A stretch of DNA of 64,000 nt from Pasteurella sp049670895 (GCF_049670895.1 NZ_CP187170.1), one strand, 5' to 3'; shown: positions 1-9,149, counted from the first letter of the stretch. Notes: generated by a model from the sequence alone, not told the origin. Numbers and translations: made by a program.

Positions 1-2194
1 CTTTGAATTTGGCGAGTAATTTCCCTGCGGCACGGAAATGCCCAATGTTTGTCATACAAGATCCGATAAAGACTTCATCAATTTTATCGCCCTGAACTTC
101 AGACAATAAACGGGCATCATCAGGATCGTTCGGTGCACATAAAATCGGCTCTTTAATTTCCGCTAAATCAATGTCAATCACTGCGGCATATTCTGCATCA
201 GGATCTGCTTCCATTAATTGTGGATCGGCTAGCCATTGTTCCATGCCTTTAATTCGACGCTCAAGGGTTCTGGCATCACCGTAGCCCTCGGCGATCATAT
301 ATTTCAATAACACAATATTGGAATTGAGATATTCAATGATCGGCTCTTTGGCAAGTTTAATGGTACAAGCCGCCGCAGAACGTTCTGCAGAGGCATCGGA
401 CAGCTCAAAGGCTTGTTCCACTTTTAAGTGTTCTAAACCTTCAATTTCTAAAATGCGACCAGAGAAAATGTTTTTCTTGCCTTTTTTCTCAACGGTAAGC
501 AAGCCTTGCTTAATGGCATAGTAAGGAATGGCGTGCACTAAATCACGCAAGGTAATACCCGGTTGCATTTCCCCTTTAAAACGCACCAACACAGATTCGG
601 GCATATCCAATGGCATAACGCCTGTGGCGGCGGCAAACGCCACTAAGCCAGAACCTGCTGGGAAAGAAATCCCTATCGGGAAACGGGTATGAGAATCGCC
701 CCCTGTTCCCACGGTGTCTGGCAGTAACATACGGTTAAGCCAAGAGTGAATCACGCCATCGCCTGGACGTAAGGATACACCGCCACGGTTCATAATAAAA
801 TCGGGCAGGGTGTGGTGTGTCACCACATCAACAGGCTTTGGATACGCCGCCGTGTGGCAGAAAGATTGCATCACCAAATCAGCAGAGAAACCAAGGCAAG
901 CAAGATCTTTTAGCTCATCACGGGTCATTGGTCCTGTGGTATCTTGCGAACCCACAGAGGTCATTCGAGGCTCACAATATTGCCCTGGACGAATGCCGTC
1001 CACGCCACAGGCACGTCCCACCATTTTTTGTGCAAGGGTAAAACCTTTTTGATTTTCCACCGCACTTTGCGGTTTGGCAAACACCTCACTTTCCGCTAAA
1101 CCCAGTTCGCAACGGGCTTTGTGGGTTAATCCACGTCCAATAATTAAAGGAATACGTCCCCCTGCACGCACTTCATCTAAAAGTACATGGGTTTTTAGGC
1201 TAAATTCTGCCAATACTTCATCAGAATTATGGCGACAAATTTTGCCTTGGTAAGGGTAAATATCAATGACATCGCCCATATTTAATGCACTGACATCCAC
1301 TTCAATGGGAAGCGAGCCCGCATCTTCCATGGTGTTAAAGAAAATCGGTGCAATTTTGCCCCCTAGCACCACGCCGCCGGCACGTTTATTCGGAATATGC
1401 GGAATATCTTCGCCCATAAACCAAAGCACTGAGTTGGTGGCGGATTTACGAGAAGACCCCGTTCCCACCACATCGCCCACATAGGCTAATGGAAAGCCTT
1501 TTTCTTTTAATTTTTCCAATTGTTTAATCGGCCCCACATTGCCAGCGTCGTCAGGTTCAATGCCATCACGGGCATTTTTCAACATTGCTAATGCGTGCAA
1601 AGGGATATCGGGACGAGACCATGCATCTTGTGCAGGTGAAAGATCATCCGTGTTGGTTTCCCCCGTGACTTTAAACACGGTGACGGTTAATTTTTCAGCC
1701 AGTTTCGGGCGAGATAAAAACCACTCGGCATCTGCCCAAGATTGCAACACTTGCTGTGCAAAGGCATTGCCTGCTTTGGCACGTTCTGCCACATCGTGGA
1801 AATTGTCAAACATTAATAAGGTGTGAGAAAGTGCATTGACGGCAATAGGGGCAAGTTGTTCATCATCAAGGGCGGTCAACAAAGGTTCTATGTTGTAACC
1901 CCCTTGCATGGTCCCTAAAATTTGTACGGCTTTGGCTGGGGAAATGAGTGGAGAGGTGCTGTCTTTTTTGGCAACAGCAGCTAAAAATGAGGCTTTAACA
2001 TAAGCAGCTTCATCCACCCCAGCTGGAATACGATTTTCAAATAAATCTAATAAGTAGTCTTCTTGTCCAGCAGGTGGATTTTTCAATAATTCAATTAATT
2101 GTGCGGTTTGTTCCGCATCTAACGGCTTGGGCACCACGCCTAATGCCGATCGTTCATCAACATGCTTTTGATACGCTTGTAGAAAGTGGGACAT
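1..2194 (-). CDS. acnB: Aconitate hydratase B (partial, 3' end outside window)
   Basis: Bifunctional aconitase B / 2-methylisocitrate dehydratase of the TCA cycle, a cytosolic [4Fe-4S] enzyme. The minus-strand frame opens at an ATG read from 2194 and stays open to the window edge, giving 731 of roughly 865 residues. The N-terminal HEAT-like region starts MSHFLQAYQKHVDERSALG, followed by the swivel segment (GDVVGTGSSRKSATNS) and the catalytic region (TVGTGGDSHTRFPIG). The first cluster cysteine is visible in GSCMTN near residue 713. The other two cluster cysteines of the family lie in the missing C-terminus. It carries an uptake sequence near 1059. Identity is certain from motif order. Confidence 0.96.
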   Translation of the reverse strand, partial: MSHFLQAYQKHVDERSALGVVPKPLDAEQTAQLIELLKNPPAGQEDYLLDLFENRIPAGVDEAAYVKASFLAAVAKKDSTSPLISPAKAVQILGTMQGGYNIEPLLTALDDEQLAPIAVNALSHTLLMFDNFHDVAERAKAGNAFAQQVLQSWADAEWFLSRPKLAEKLTVTVFKVTGETNTDDLSPAQDAWSRPDIPLHALAMLKNARDGIEPDDAGNVGPIKQLEKLKEKGFPLAYVGDVVGTGSSRKSATNSVLWFMGEDIPHIPNKRAGGVVLGGKIAPIFFNTMEDAGSLPIEVDVSALNMGDVIDIYPYQGKICRHNSDEVLAEFSLKTHVLLDEVRAGGRIPLIIGRGLTHKARCELGLAESEVFAKPQSAVENQKGFTLAQKMVGRACGVDGIRPGQYCEPRMTSVGSQDTTGPMTRDELKDLACLGFSADLVMQSFCHTAAYPKPVDVVTHHTLPDFIMNRGGVSLRPGDGVIHSWLNRMLLPDTVGTGGDSHTRFPIGISFPAGSGLVAFAAATGVMPLDMPESVLVRFKGEMQPGITLRDLVHAIPYYAIKQGLLTVEKKGKKNIFSGRILEIEGLEHLKVEQAFELSDASAERSAAACTIKLAKEPIIEYLNSNIVLLKYMIAEGYGDARTLERRIKGMEQWLADPQLMEADPDAEYAAVIDIDLAEIKEPILCAPNDPDDARLLSEVQGDKIDEVFIGSCMTNIGHFRAAGKLLAKFK

Positions 2195-2421
2195 AAATTA
2201 CCTCGTTGGGTTTGCTTTTATAATGTAAATATAACCGCAGTTAGGGAGAAAGTGCGGTGAGATTTCGTTACGAAATTGTTACAGCATAATAATACGGAAA
2301 AATCTTCCCCTCAATATAAAAAAGTTGATTTTTTAGGCTAGATCAAGTTTCTTTATTTCCAAGTCGCCAATTTTTCGTTAAAATGCCAGCCAATTTTTTT
2401 AATTAACAAATGGACAAAATT
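2195..2421. promoter_or_regulatory. Divergent intergenic region acnB / ybaB
   Basis: AT-rich spacer between two divergently transcribed genes, so it must hold promoters in both directions. It contains one uptake sequence core (about 2249-2258). I cannot assign a -35/-10 pair with confidence. Confidence 0.4.
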
Positions 2422-2751
2422 ATGTTTGGAAAAGGTGGCTTAGGCAATTTAATGAAACAAGCACAGCAGATGCAAGATCGTATGCAAAAAATGCAAGAAG
2501 AGATTGCACAGCTCGAAGTGACAGGGGAATCTGGTGCAGGGTTGGTTAAAATTACCATTAATGGTGCCCATAATTGCCGTCGTATTGAAATTGATCCGTC
2601 TTTAATGGAAGACGACAAAGAAATGTTAGAAGACTTAATTGCGGCAGCATTTAATGATGCAGTTCGTCGTGCAGAAGAATTGCAAAAAGAAAAAATGGCA
2701 TCCGTGACGGCGGGTATGTCATTACCTCCTGGGTTTAAAATGCCTTTTTAA
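2422..2751 (+). CDS. ybaB: Nucleoid-associated protein YbaB/EbfC family
   Basis: Small dimeric DNA-binding protein of the YbaB/EbfC family, which in relatives binds DNA and lies next to recR. The 109-residue form starting MFGKGGLGNLMKQAQQMQ has the usual family length. An in-frame ATG at 2410 would add four residues (MDKI), so the start is between those two. The N-terminal helix is Gln/Met-rich (MQDRMQKMQEEIAQLEV), followed by the conserved GESGAGLVKITINGAHNCRR segment and a C-terminal helix ending in a Pro/Phe-rich tail. It is followed by a paired uptake-sequence hairpin and then recR. Confidence 0.93.
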   Translation: MFGKGGLGNLMKQAQQMQDRMQKMQEEIAQLEVTGESGAGLVKITINGAHNCRRIEIDPSLMEDDKEMLEDLIAAAFNDAVRRAEELQKEKMASVTAGMSLPPGFKMPF

Positions 2752-2802
2752 TGTGTCATGAGTGTTCAATCCGCTTAAACGCATTCAAAAACTTGTTTAA
2801 AA

Positions 2803-2841
2803 CTGACCGCACTTTTGAAAAGTAGATCAAAGTGCGGTCTG
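2803..2841. terminator. Inverted pair of DNA uptake sequences (terminator-like)
   Basis: GACCGCACTTTT is followed after a short loop by AAAGTGCGGTC and then a T-rich run. Inverted uptake-sequence pairs of this kind commonly act as intrinsic terminators in Pasteurellaceae. Here it lies between ybaB and recR. Confidence 0.75.
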
Positions 2842-2930
2842 TTTTTATGAAATCCTCGTTTAAATGCGAGACATCCTAAAACATCCGCATTTTTCACTCC
2901 CGTGAATTTGAAACAAAAGAGAAAGACATT

Positions 2931-3533
2931 ATGCAAACAAGTCCATTATTGGAACATTTGATCGAAAGTTTACGTTGTTTACCCGGCGTTGGACCCAAAT
3001 CTGCACAACGCATGGCATATCACTTATTACAACGTAATCGTCAGGGGGGCATGGTACTTGCTCAGGCGTTAACTGAGGCAATGTCAAAAATTGGGCATTG
3101 TCACTATTGTCGTACTTTTACAGAGGAAGATGTATGTGCGATTTGCCGTAATCCTCGCCGTCAGCATTCGGGGCTACTTTGTGTGGTGGAACAACCTGCG
3201 GACATTCAAGCCATTGAACAAACAGGGCAGTTTTCAGGGCGTTATTTTGTGTTAATGGGACATTTATCTCCGCTTGATGGTATTGGTCCGAAAGAAATTG
3301 GTCTGCATTTGTTACAAAAACGTTTACAAGAAGAAAGTTTCCATGAAGTGATTTTAGCCACCAATCCTACGGTGGAGGGCGATGCCACGGCTAATTACAT
3401 TGCTGAACTTTGTGTTCAACAGAACATTAAAGTGACCCGTATTGCACACGGGATTCCCGTAGGCGGGGAATTAGAAATGGTGGATGGCACCACCTTAACA
3501 CATTCGTTTTTAGGGCGTCGCCAACTTGGCTAA
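2931..3533 (+). CDS. recR: Recombination mediator RecR
   Basis: RecFOR-pathway protein that helps load RecA at single-stranded gaps during recombinational repair. The protein is 200 residues, the normal length. It shows a helix-hairpin-helix region (LPGVGPKSAQRMAYHLL, about residues 17-33), a four-cysteine zinc finger (CHYC...CAIC, about 57-72) and a Toprim-type domain beginning LLCVVEQPADIQAIE. An ATG with upstream AAGAGAAAGA fits as start. It sits between ybaB and topB, the same order as in Haemophilus influenzae. Confidence 0.97.
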   Translation: MQTSPLLEHLIESLRCLPGVGPKSAQRMAYHLLQRNRQGGMVLAQALTEAMSKIGHCHYCRTFTEEDVCAICRNPRRQHSGLLCVVEQPADIQAIEQTGQFSGRYFVLMGHLSPLDGIGPKEIGLHLLQKRLQEESFHEVILATNPTVEGDATANYIAELCVQQNIKVTRIAHGIPVGGELEMVDGTTLTHSFLGRRQLG

Positions 3534-3556
3534 CCGATAGGGATAACATAGCTTAA

Positions 3557-5512
3557 ATGCGATTATTTATAGCAGAAAAACCGAGTCTCGCCAGAGCCAT
3601 CGCCGATGTGTTAGCAAAGCCGCATCAACGAGGAGACGGGTTTATTAAATGTGGTGAAAAGGATTATGTGACATGGTGTGTGGGGCATTTACTTGAACAA
3701 GCCGAGCCAGATGCTTATGATCCCAAATTTAAGCAATGGCGTTTAGAACACTTACCTATTATTCCTGAAAAATGGCAACTCATTCCTCGCAAAGGGGTGC
3801 AAAAGCAATTAAATATTGTGGTCAAACTGATTCATCAAGCGGAGATTTTGATCAACGCAGGCGACCCTGATCGAGAAGGGCAATTATTGGTGGACGAAGT
3901 GTTTAGCTATGCCAATGTAAGTGTGGAAAAACGCAATCAGATTCAACGTTGTTTAATTAGCGATCTCAACCCCAGTGCGGTTGAAAAAGCCATTAATAAG
4001 TTACAATCCAATCGCCATTTTATTCCTCTCGCAACCTCAGCATTAGCCCGTGCTCGAGCCGATTGGTTATATGGTATCAATATGACTCGTGCCTATACCT
4101 TACGGGGAAGACAAGCTGGCTATAAAGGCGTGTTATCGGTTGGGCGTGTGCAAACGCCTGTGCTAGGGTTGATTGTTCGCCGAGATTTAGAAATTGAGCA
4201 TTTTGAGCCAAAAGATTTTTTCGAGGTGCTTGCCCATATTCAAACGGAAACTCCTGAAAAAATAACCGCACTTTCTGCACAAGAAAAGGCAAATCTTGTG
4301 CGATTTAACGCCTTATGGCAACCAAGTCAAGCTTGCGAAGATTATCAAGATGAAGAAGGACGGGTGTTGTCTTTGGGGCTGGCTGAAAATGTGGTGAAAC
4401 GTATTACACAACAACCTGCTGAAGTGGTGGAATATGTGGATAAACGTGAACATGAAAGTGCTCCCTTACCTTATTCCTTATCGGCATTACAAATTGATGC
4501 CGCAAAACGTTATGGTTTATCCGCTCAAGAGGTGTTAGATATTTGCCAACGGTTATATGAAACCCACCGTTTGATTACTTATCCTCGCTCCGATTGCCGT
4601 TATTTGCCCGACGAGCATTTTGCTGAACGCCATAAAGTGTTCAATGCCATTTCTACCCATATTCCAGAATATCAGCCCTTACCAGATAGTCTAAATCCCA
4701 CGCTGAAAAACCGTTGCTGGAATGATAAAAAAGTGGAAGCCCATCATGCCATCATTCCCACTGCGAAAAACAAGGCTGTGAATCTTAATCAACGTGAAGG
4801 GCAAGTGTATCATTTAATCGCACGGCAATATTTAATGCAATTTTGTCCCGAGGCAGAATATCGGAAAAGTAAAATCACCTTAAATATTGCGGGTGGGCGA
4901 TTTATTGCACAAGCTCGTCATTTACAACTGGCGGGTTGGAAACAACTTTTGGGAAAAGAAGACAGCGATGAACAGCAAGAGCCTTTATTACCGATCGTCA
5001 AAAAAGGACAACGCTTATTTTGTGAGAAAGGGGAAATTGTCAGCAAAAAAACACAACCGCCAAAACCCTTTACCGATGCGAGTTTATTGTCTGCGATGAC
5101 AGGCATTGCCCGTTTTGTCCAAGATAAAGCCTTGAAAAAAATCCTCCGTGAAACCGATGGATTAGGGACGGAAGCCACAAGAGCGGGGATTATTGAGCTC
5201 TTATTTAAACGAGGATTTTTATATAAAAAAGGGCGAAATATTCACAGCACAGAAACGGGGCGTATTCTCATTCAAGCCTTACCCGATTTGGCAACACAGC
5301 CAGACATGACGGCACATTGGGAGTCGCAATTGACAGGCATTAGCCAAAAAGAAATCAGCTACCAGCAGTTTATGTCAAGGTTAACGCAACTGTTACCCGA
5401 ACTCATGCGTTATGTTAACTTGCCAGCGTTACGTCAATTAAGTCAGGTGGAAAACACACATTCTTTTTCTAAAAAAACGCCATCAGCGGTTAAAAAGAAA
5501 CGGAATGCGTGA
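3557..5512 (+). CDS. topB: DNA topoisomerase III
   Basis: Type IA topoisomerase that decatenates DNA by cutting and resealing one strand. At 651 residues it matches TopB length. The Toprim domain begins MRLFIAEKPSLA and carries the acidic DPDREGQ motif near residue 103. The catalytic tyrosine lies in LITYPRSD (Tyr342 by my count). The basic C-terminal tail (KKTPSAVKKKRNA) fits a DNA-binding function. It starts 24 bases after recR with little room for its own promoter, so it is probably co-transcribed with recR. Confidence 0.96.
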   Translation: MRLFIAEKPSLARAIADVLAKPHQRGDGFIKCGEKDYVTWCVGHLLEQAEPDAYDPKFKQWRLEHLPIIPEKWQLIPRKGVQKQLNIVVKLIHQAEILINAGDPDREGQLLVDEVFSYANVSVEKRNQIQRCLISDLNPSAVEKAINKLQSNRHFIPLATSALARARADWLYGINMTRAYTLRGRQAGYKGVLSVGRVQTPVLGLIVRRDLEIEHFEPKDFFEVLAHIQTETPEKITALSAQEKANLVRFNALWQPSQACEDYQDEEGRVLSLGLAENVVKRITQQPAEVVEYVDKREHESAPLPYSLSALQIDAAKRYGLSAQEVLDICQRLYETHRLITYPRSDCRYLPDEHFAERHKVFNAISTHIPEYQPLPDSLNPTLKNRCWNDKKVEAHHAIIPTAKNKAVNLNQREGQVYHLIARQYLMQFCPEAEYRKSKITLNIAGGRFIAQARHLQLAGWKQLLGKEDSDEQQEPLLPIVKKGQRLFCEKGEIVSKKTQPPKPFTDASLLSAMTGIARFVQDKALKKILRETDGLGTEATRAGIIELLFKRGFLYKKGRNIHSTETGRILIQALPDLATQPDMTAHWESQLTGISQKEISYQQFMSRLTQLLPELMRYVNLPALRQLSQVENTHSFSKKTPSAVKKKRNA

Positions 5513-5697
5513 AGGTGAGGGATTGTTGAACACGTTAGCTTCATTCGAGAGGAAAATATCTCATAAAATGCACCTTGTTGAGTGAAATAACAACAAATAG
5601 CATTTGCTTGAAGAAAAAGACTTGCACTCACTGTCGATATTCGCTAATATCCGCACGTTAATTTTATTGCGAATTTGCAAATGTAGAGAAGAGTATA

Positions 5698-6039
5698 ATG
5701 TATCACGCACTATTATTAGGTTATGGTATTATTTCAATTGTATTAATCGCTTTTATCATGTTACAACAAGGTAAAGGTGCTGACGCAGGTGCCTCTTTTG
5801 GTGCTGGTGCTTCAGGTACAATTTTTGGTTCTGCTGGTTCTGGTAATTTTTTATCTAAAATGACAGCTATTTTAGCGACGTTATTTTTTATCATTAGCTT
5901 AGCCATCGGTAATATCAACTCACATCGTGATAATGTACAGCAAGGTAGATTTGATGATTTATCTTCCACAGCAGAGAAAGTAGAAAAACAAGTTGTGGCA
6001 CCTGCAGTAGATACAAAAAATAGCGATATCCCGCAATAA
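5698..6039 (+). CDS. secG: Preprotein translocase subunit SecG
   Basis: Small inner-membrane subunit of the SecYEG channel. The 113-residue protein has two hydrophobic segments: residues about 2-20 (YHALLLGYGIISIVLIAFI) and about 51-72 (FLSKMTAILATLFFIISLAIG). Between them is the conserved loop LQQGKGADAGASFGAGASGT with the FG(S/A)-rich signature. The C-terminal tail is hydrophilic. AGAGAAGAG precedes the ATG. As in many gamma-proteobacteria, a leucine tRNA gene follows directly. Confidence 0.96.
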   Translation: MYHALLLGYGIISIVLIAFIMLQQGKGADAGASFGAGASGTIFGSAGSGNFLSKMTAILATLFFIISLAIGNINSHRDNVQQGRFDDLSSTAEKVEKQVVAPAVDTKNSDIPQ

Positions 6040-6058
6040 TCACAAACAAATTGAAAAT

Positions 6059-6144
6059 GCTCTGGTGGTGGAATTGGTAGACACGCTATCTTGAGGGGGT
6101 AGTGTCCGTAGGACGTGCGAGTTCAAGTCTCGCCCAGAGCACCA
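6059..6144 (+). tRNA. tRNA-Leu (anticodon GAG)
   Basis: An 86-base class II tRNA with CCA encoded. The acceptor arms GCTCTGG and CCAGAGC pair fully. The anticodon stem CTATC/GGTAG closes the loop TTGAGGG, giving anticodon GAG, which reads leucine CUY codons. A long variable arm (GTCC...GGAC) and a T-arm with GTTCAAGTC are present. It lies 20 bases after secG. Confidence 0.95.
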
Positions 6145-6235
6145 CACCATAAAAGTCAATAAATTTTCTATAAATAGAAGTAAAATAGAAAAGTAAGAAT
6201 AGACAAACAAAAAATAGAAAACTGACAAAATAGAA

Positions 6236-6259
6236 GATCGCAAAAGTGCGGTCTTTTTT
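6236..6259 (+). terminator. Terminator built on a single uptake sequence
   Basis: GATCGCA, loop AAAG, TGCGGTC, then six T residues. The stem has seven pairs including one T-G. The right arm is the uptake core AAGTGCGGTC. It probably ends the secG/tRNA-Leu transcript. Confidence 0.75.
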
Positions 6260-6591
6260 ATTTTTATTTTTTATCTTTTATCTTTATATTTTTTATTTCC
6301 ACGCCTAAGATTCCTCGTTCATTTGAGCCATCATAAAATAGATCATCCTTTATTTTAGCATGCCTTTTATCACATCATATGACATATTATATGAGATGAA
6401 TTGGATCTTTTTATTATGATTGAATCCATATTGGAACCCGCTATTAGAAAAATCATATTTCTACCTATTTATTATTATAAATGAGATAATGAAATGATAT
6501 AATTATTGAAAGCCATTACTATTTATATTGTTATTAATACATAATGAATTTAGTTTAGCCGTTATTAGTTTTAGAAAAGGTATAAAAATCA
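6260..6591. other. AT-rich intergenic region upstream of the sigma factor
   Basis: About 330 bases without a convincing gene. It is very AT-rich and contains imperfect ATATGA-type inverted stretches around 6375-6400. I searched for the TGTAAG/CGACTAA pattern seen upstream of the hvf operon and did not find it, so the sequence does not show autoregulation of the sigma gene. It presumably contains an unassigned promoter for the sigma factor. Confidence 0.4.
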
Positions 6592-7152
6592 ATGCAAAGT
6601 ATTTCATCAGCAGAGATCGAGCAAATTCGTGGTCAAATGTTACGATTTGCAGAATTACAGTTAAAAGATTCTGTGTTAGCAGAAGATCTTGTGCAAGAAG
6701 CATTTGTCAGTGCATTAAAAAATATTGACAGTTTTAAACGTCAAGCTGCATTAAAAACATGGATTTTTGCTATTTTGAAAAATAAAATTATTGATTATCT
6801 TCGCACCAGTAAGCGGTTTATTGTGGAAAGTGATTTAGTGCAAGATGATGATGAAAATGAAAACAGCTTTTTTGAGCGTGGAAATTGGAAAAAGGAATAT
6901 TCCCCCTCTCGTTTACAGGAAGATGAAAATACAGTGTATTCCGAGCAGTTTTGGGCATTATTTGAAGCTTGTTTAACCCGTCTCCCCGCAGCACAAGCAA
7001 AAATTTTTATGATGCGAGAATATTTAGAATTTAAAGCAGAAGAAATTTGTAAATCTGAGCAAATTACTTCGTCTAATCTACATGTGATGTTATATCGAGC
7101 ACGTTTACAGCTACAACACTGTTTAACTAATAAGATGGGAGGAGACAAATGA
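6592..7152 (+). CDS. ECF-type RNA polymerase sigma factor
   Basis: A 186-residue extracytoplasmic-function sigma factor. Region 2 is visible at residues about 20-75 (LVQEAFVSALKNI, then LKTWIFAILKNKIIDYLR). Region 4 is near residues 130-178 (RLPAAQAKIFMMREYLEFK...EEICKSEQI...LHVMLYRARLQL) and forms the helix-turn-helix for the -35 element. Its stop overlaps the start of a small Cys-containing protein (ATGA), the usual sigma/anti-sigma arrangement. It converges on the hvf/bufferin operon. In Haemophilus and Caulobacter a sigma factor of this kind is linked to such operons, so I infer that it activates that operon. The start follows AAAAGG with rather long spacing. Confidence 0.9.
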   Translation: MQSISSAEIEQIRGQMLRFAELQLKDSVLAEDLVQEAFVSALKNIDSFKRQAALKTWIFAILKNKIIDYLRTSKRFIVESDLVQDDDENENSFFERGNWKKEYSPSRLQEDENTVYSEQFWALFEACLTRLPAAQAKIFMMREYLEFKAEEICKSEQITSSNLHVMLYRARLQLQHCLTNKMGGDK

Positions 7153-7370
7153 AATATTGTTTTAAGATTACCCAATTGATGTCGGAATCTCATGAGAGGC
7201 CGTTATCCTTTGCGGAATCTGTTGCTGTTCGTTTACATCGTATGTTATGTCCACGCTGTGATAATTTTGGGCATAACTGTGATAGTTTAAGTCAGATGAT
7301 GAAGCAATTTGCGGATCATACTCAGGCTTCTGTGGATAGGCAACCCACACAGCCCTCTTCTGATAAATAA
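7149..7370 (+). CDS. Small zinc-finger anti-sigma-like protein (zf-HC2 type)
   Basis: A 73-residue protein translationally coupled to the sigma factor by a 4-base ATGA overlap. It contains RPLSFAESVAVRLHRMLCPRC, a His-x3-Cys-x2-Cys arrangement typical of short zf-HC2 anti-sigma proteins, plus two further cysteines (Cys4 and the one in HNCDSL). There is no membrane segment, so it would act in the cytoplasm, perhaps sensing metal or redox state through its cysteines. The assignment rests on the partner gene and the motif rather than on strong sequence identity. Confidence 0.75.
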   Translation: MKYCFKITQLMSESHERPLSFAESVAVRLHRMLCPRCDNFGHNCDSLSQMMKQFADHTQASVDRQPTQPSSDK

Positions 7371-7429
7371 TAAAATAGGCATCTTTTTAGATGCTTTTCT
7401 TTTTTCTGCAATATATTGAAAAATAAAAA

Positions 7430-7464
7430 AGTGCGGTGTAAATTCTAAAAATTTTCACCGCACT
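7430..7464. terminator. Bidirectional terminator between convergent sigma and hvf genes
   Basis: AGTGCGGTG and CACCGCACT form a nine-pair stem around a 17-base AT-rich loop. The left arm is an exact uptake core; the right arm ends in G rather than T. It is preceded by an A-run, giving a U-run on the minus strand. It separates the anti-sigma-like gene from the convergent hvfC gene. Confidence 0.65.
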
Positions 7465-7493
7465 GAATCGCATTGTTTTTTTACTTTCTCAGG

Positions 7494-8210
7494 TTATGCC
7501 GCTTTTGGATAAATCACTTCAGCGTTTACCCATTTCACCCAAGTTTGTTCTAACAAGGGGATTAACGGGGTGCTGTCATCGACAATCGTATTTAACGCAG
7601 ATAACACCTCTTCTAGGGCACTGGGCTGCTCTTGTAAATAACTGAGTAGCCAAAAGTCTAATTCTGAGAGGCTTTGTTGGTTGACAGAAAAATCGCTGTC
7701 TCGCCAAATAACAAGTTGGGTTGGATTTTCTTCAAACTGGCGGAACTGACTGGAAAAGAAATCGATCTCATACTGTTTTAGGTAAGCCGTTTGCGAGAAT
7801 TGCATGACGGTATTTCTATCCCATTCAAACTCTTCAGGCACATTTGCCATTGCTACTTCAGCAAGTAATTGAGTATGTTCAAAATCCATTAAATCCAACA
7901 CGTGCTGAGGGAAGACTTGGCGGGCTTGGCAAAATGCAAGAAATTCTCCCGCAATGTCTTGAAAGTAAGGGGAATGTGCCTTGCCTTCTTTGACAAAAGT
8001 CTCTTTGGTGTCGTCCCATTGTGCTGGCGTGATATGTTGAGGTGCTTCTACATAACAGCGATCAATAAAACCGAAAGTATTATTACGCACGAGACGGGCA
8101 TACACCGCTAAACGACGAGGGGCATAGCCATTCAAAGGATCGGCACTTCCCAAGCGTACTGCCTGAGCAAGGGCTTGTTGTGTTTCAACAAGAGAGGCTT
8201 TAGGCTGCAT
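7494..8210 (-). CDS. hvfC: HvfC/BufC-like DUF2063 partner protein
   Basis: A 238-residue protein with an N-terminal DUF2063 (so-called putative DNA-binding) domain. It begins MQPKASLVETQQALAQAVRLG and contains RRLAVYARLVRNNTFGFID and CQARQVFPQHVLDLMDFEHTQ. In Hvf/bufferin operons this protein partners the DUF692 oxidase and recruits the precursor peptide. Its start overlaps the end of hvfB by 11 bases, indicating translational coupling. An AAGGA ribosome site lies seven bases upstream of the ATG. The real role is probably enzyme-partner rather than DNA binding. The symbol follows the nontypeable H. influenzae Hvf naming. Confidence 0.85.
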   Translation of the reverse strand: MQPKASLVETQQALAQAVRLGSADPLNGYAPRRLAVYARLVRNNTFGFIDRCYVEAPQHITPAQWDDTKETFVKEGKAHSPYFQDIAGEFLAFCQARQVFPQHVLDLMDFEHTQLLAEVAMANVPEEFEWDRNTVMQFSQTAYLKQYEIDFFSSQFRQFEENPTQLVIWRDSDFSVNQQSLSELDFWLLSYLQEQPSALEEVLSALNTIVDDSTPLIPLLEQTWVKWVNAEVIYPKAA

Positions 8211-9120
8211 GACGGATTCCTTGATTCAACTTATTATATTTTTGTTGTAACTGGCTGATGTGTTCGACTTCAGCGTAAAGTTCAGCAAAAGGAGGGAAGT
8301 TAAAATCCCTTTCTAATAATGTCGGTGGAATTTGCGGTAAACGTTGATATGCATATTCTAGCAAGTCCCATACATTCCCTTTCACCGCTTCCCCATGAGT
8401 ATCCACAAGTAATTCTGGTAAATGGCGGTATTCTCCTTTGACTTTGTTAAAGGATTCGCCACTTTCATTCACAATCTGTGCGGCAGAATGATCTTCATCA
8501 TGTCCTGCAATATGAATGTAGTTGACACGGTTGACATCCACTTGATCTAAAAAGACATAAGGATCAAGTAATCCATGATTGACGCCATTGACATAAATAT
8601 TATTCACATCTAAATGAATACCACAATTTGCTTCTTGAGCAATGGCATTTAAGAATTCCACTTCATTCATGGTGCTAGTTGGAGAATGCAAATAGTAAGA
8701 GGTATTTTCTAAGGAAATTTGTAGTCCTAAAAAATCTTGCACATCACGAATGCGTTGAGCGACGTGTTTCACCGCTTCTTCTGTAAATGGCATAGGTAAT
8801 AAATCATAAAGATGCCCTTCGCATTCACAATAACTTAAATGCTCAGAGAAAAAGACAGAATGATATTGTGTCATTAACTGTTTAATGGATTTTAATAACT
8901 GACGATCTAAAGGGGCTTGTCCACCTAAAGACAGCGAGAGACCATGTACAGCAAGTGGGAATCTTTCAGCGGCTTGATCAAATTTATAGCGTGCTGAACC
9001 GCCCATTTTTATCCAGTTTTCTGGGGCGACTTCCATAAACTTAATTGCACTGTTGTCTGGAAGTAATAAAAAATCTTCTGCGAGATCTCGACGATACCCT
9101 AATCCTGCACCTTGTAACAT
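8200..9120 (-). CDS. hvfB: DUF692 multinuclear non-heme iron oxidase (HvfB/BufB)
   Basis: A 306-residue TIM-barrel enzyme of the DUF692/UPF0276 family (MNIO). It starts GAGLGYRRDLAEDFLL and shows the expected metal-ligand segments: FFSEHLSYCE, ISLENTSYY, IHLDVNNIYVN, YIHIAGHDED and LVDTHGEAV. The family includes MbnB, TglH and the Hvf/Buf enzymes. In nontypeable H. influenzae, the homologue converts cysteines of EGKCG motifs to copper-binding oxazolone/thioamide groups. Here the substrate would be the upstream EGKCG-repeat peptide. A GGAG site eight bases before the ATG supports the start. A terminator-like hairpin lies between the precursor gene and this gene. Confidence 0.92.
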   Translation of the reverse strand: MLQGAGLGYRRDLAEDFLLLPDNSAIKFMEVAPENWIKMGGSARYKFDQAAERFPLAVHGLSLSLGGQAPLDRQLLKSIKQLMTQYHSVFFSEHLSYCECEGHLYDLLPMPFTEEAVKHVAQRIRDVQDFLGLQISLENTSYYLHSPTSTMNEVEFLNAIAQEANCGIHLDVNNIYVNGVNHGLLDPYVFLDQVDVNRVNYIHIAGHDEDHSAAQIVNESGESFNKVKGEYRHLPELLVDTHGEAVKGNVWDLLEYAYQRLPQIPPTLLERDFNFPPFAELYAEVEHISQLQQKYNKLNQGIRHAA

Positions 9121-9149
9121 AGTATTGACTCCATAATTTGATAAAAAGG

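Noticed and set aside
1..2200. Plus-strand open frames across 318-1826
   Set aside because: All lie antisense to acnB, which is continuous on the minus strand.
6059..6144. tRNA-Leu as an integration site for a genomic island
   Set aside because: No integrase and no repeat of the tRNA 3' end was seen downstream.
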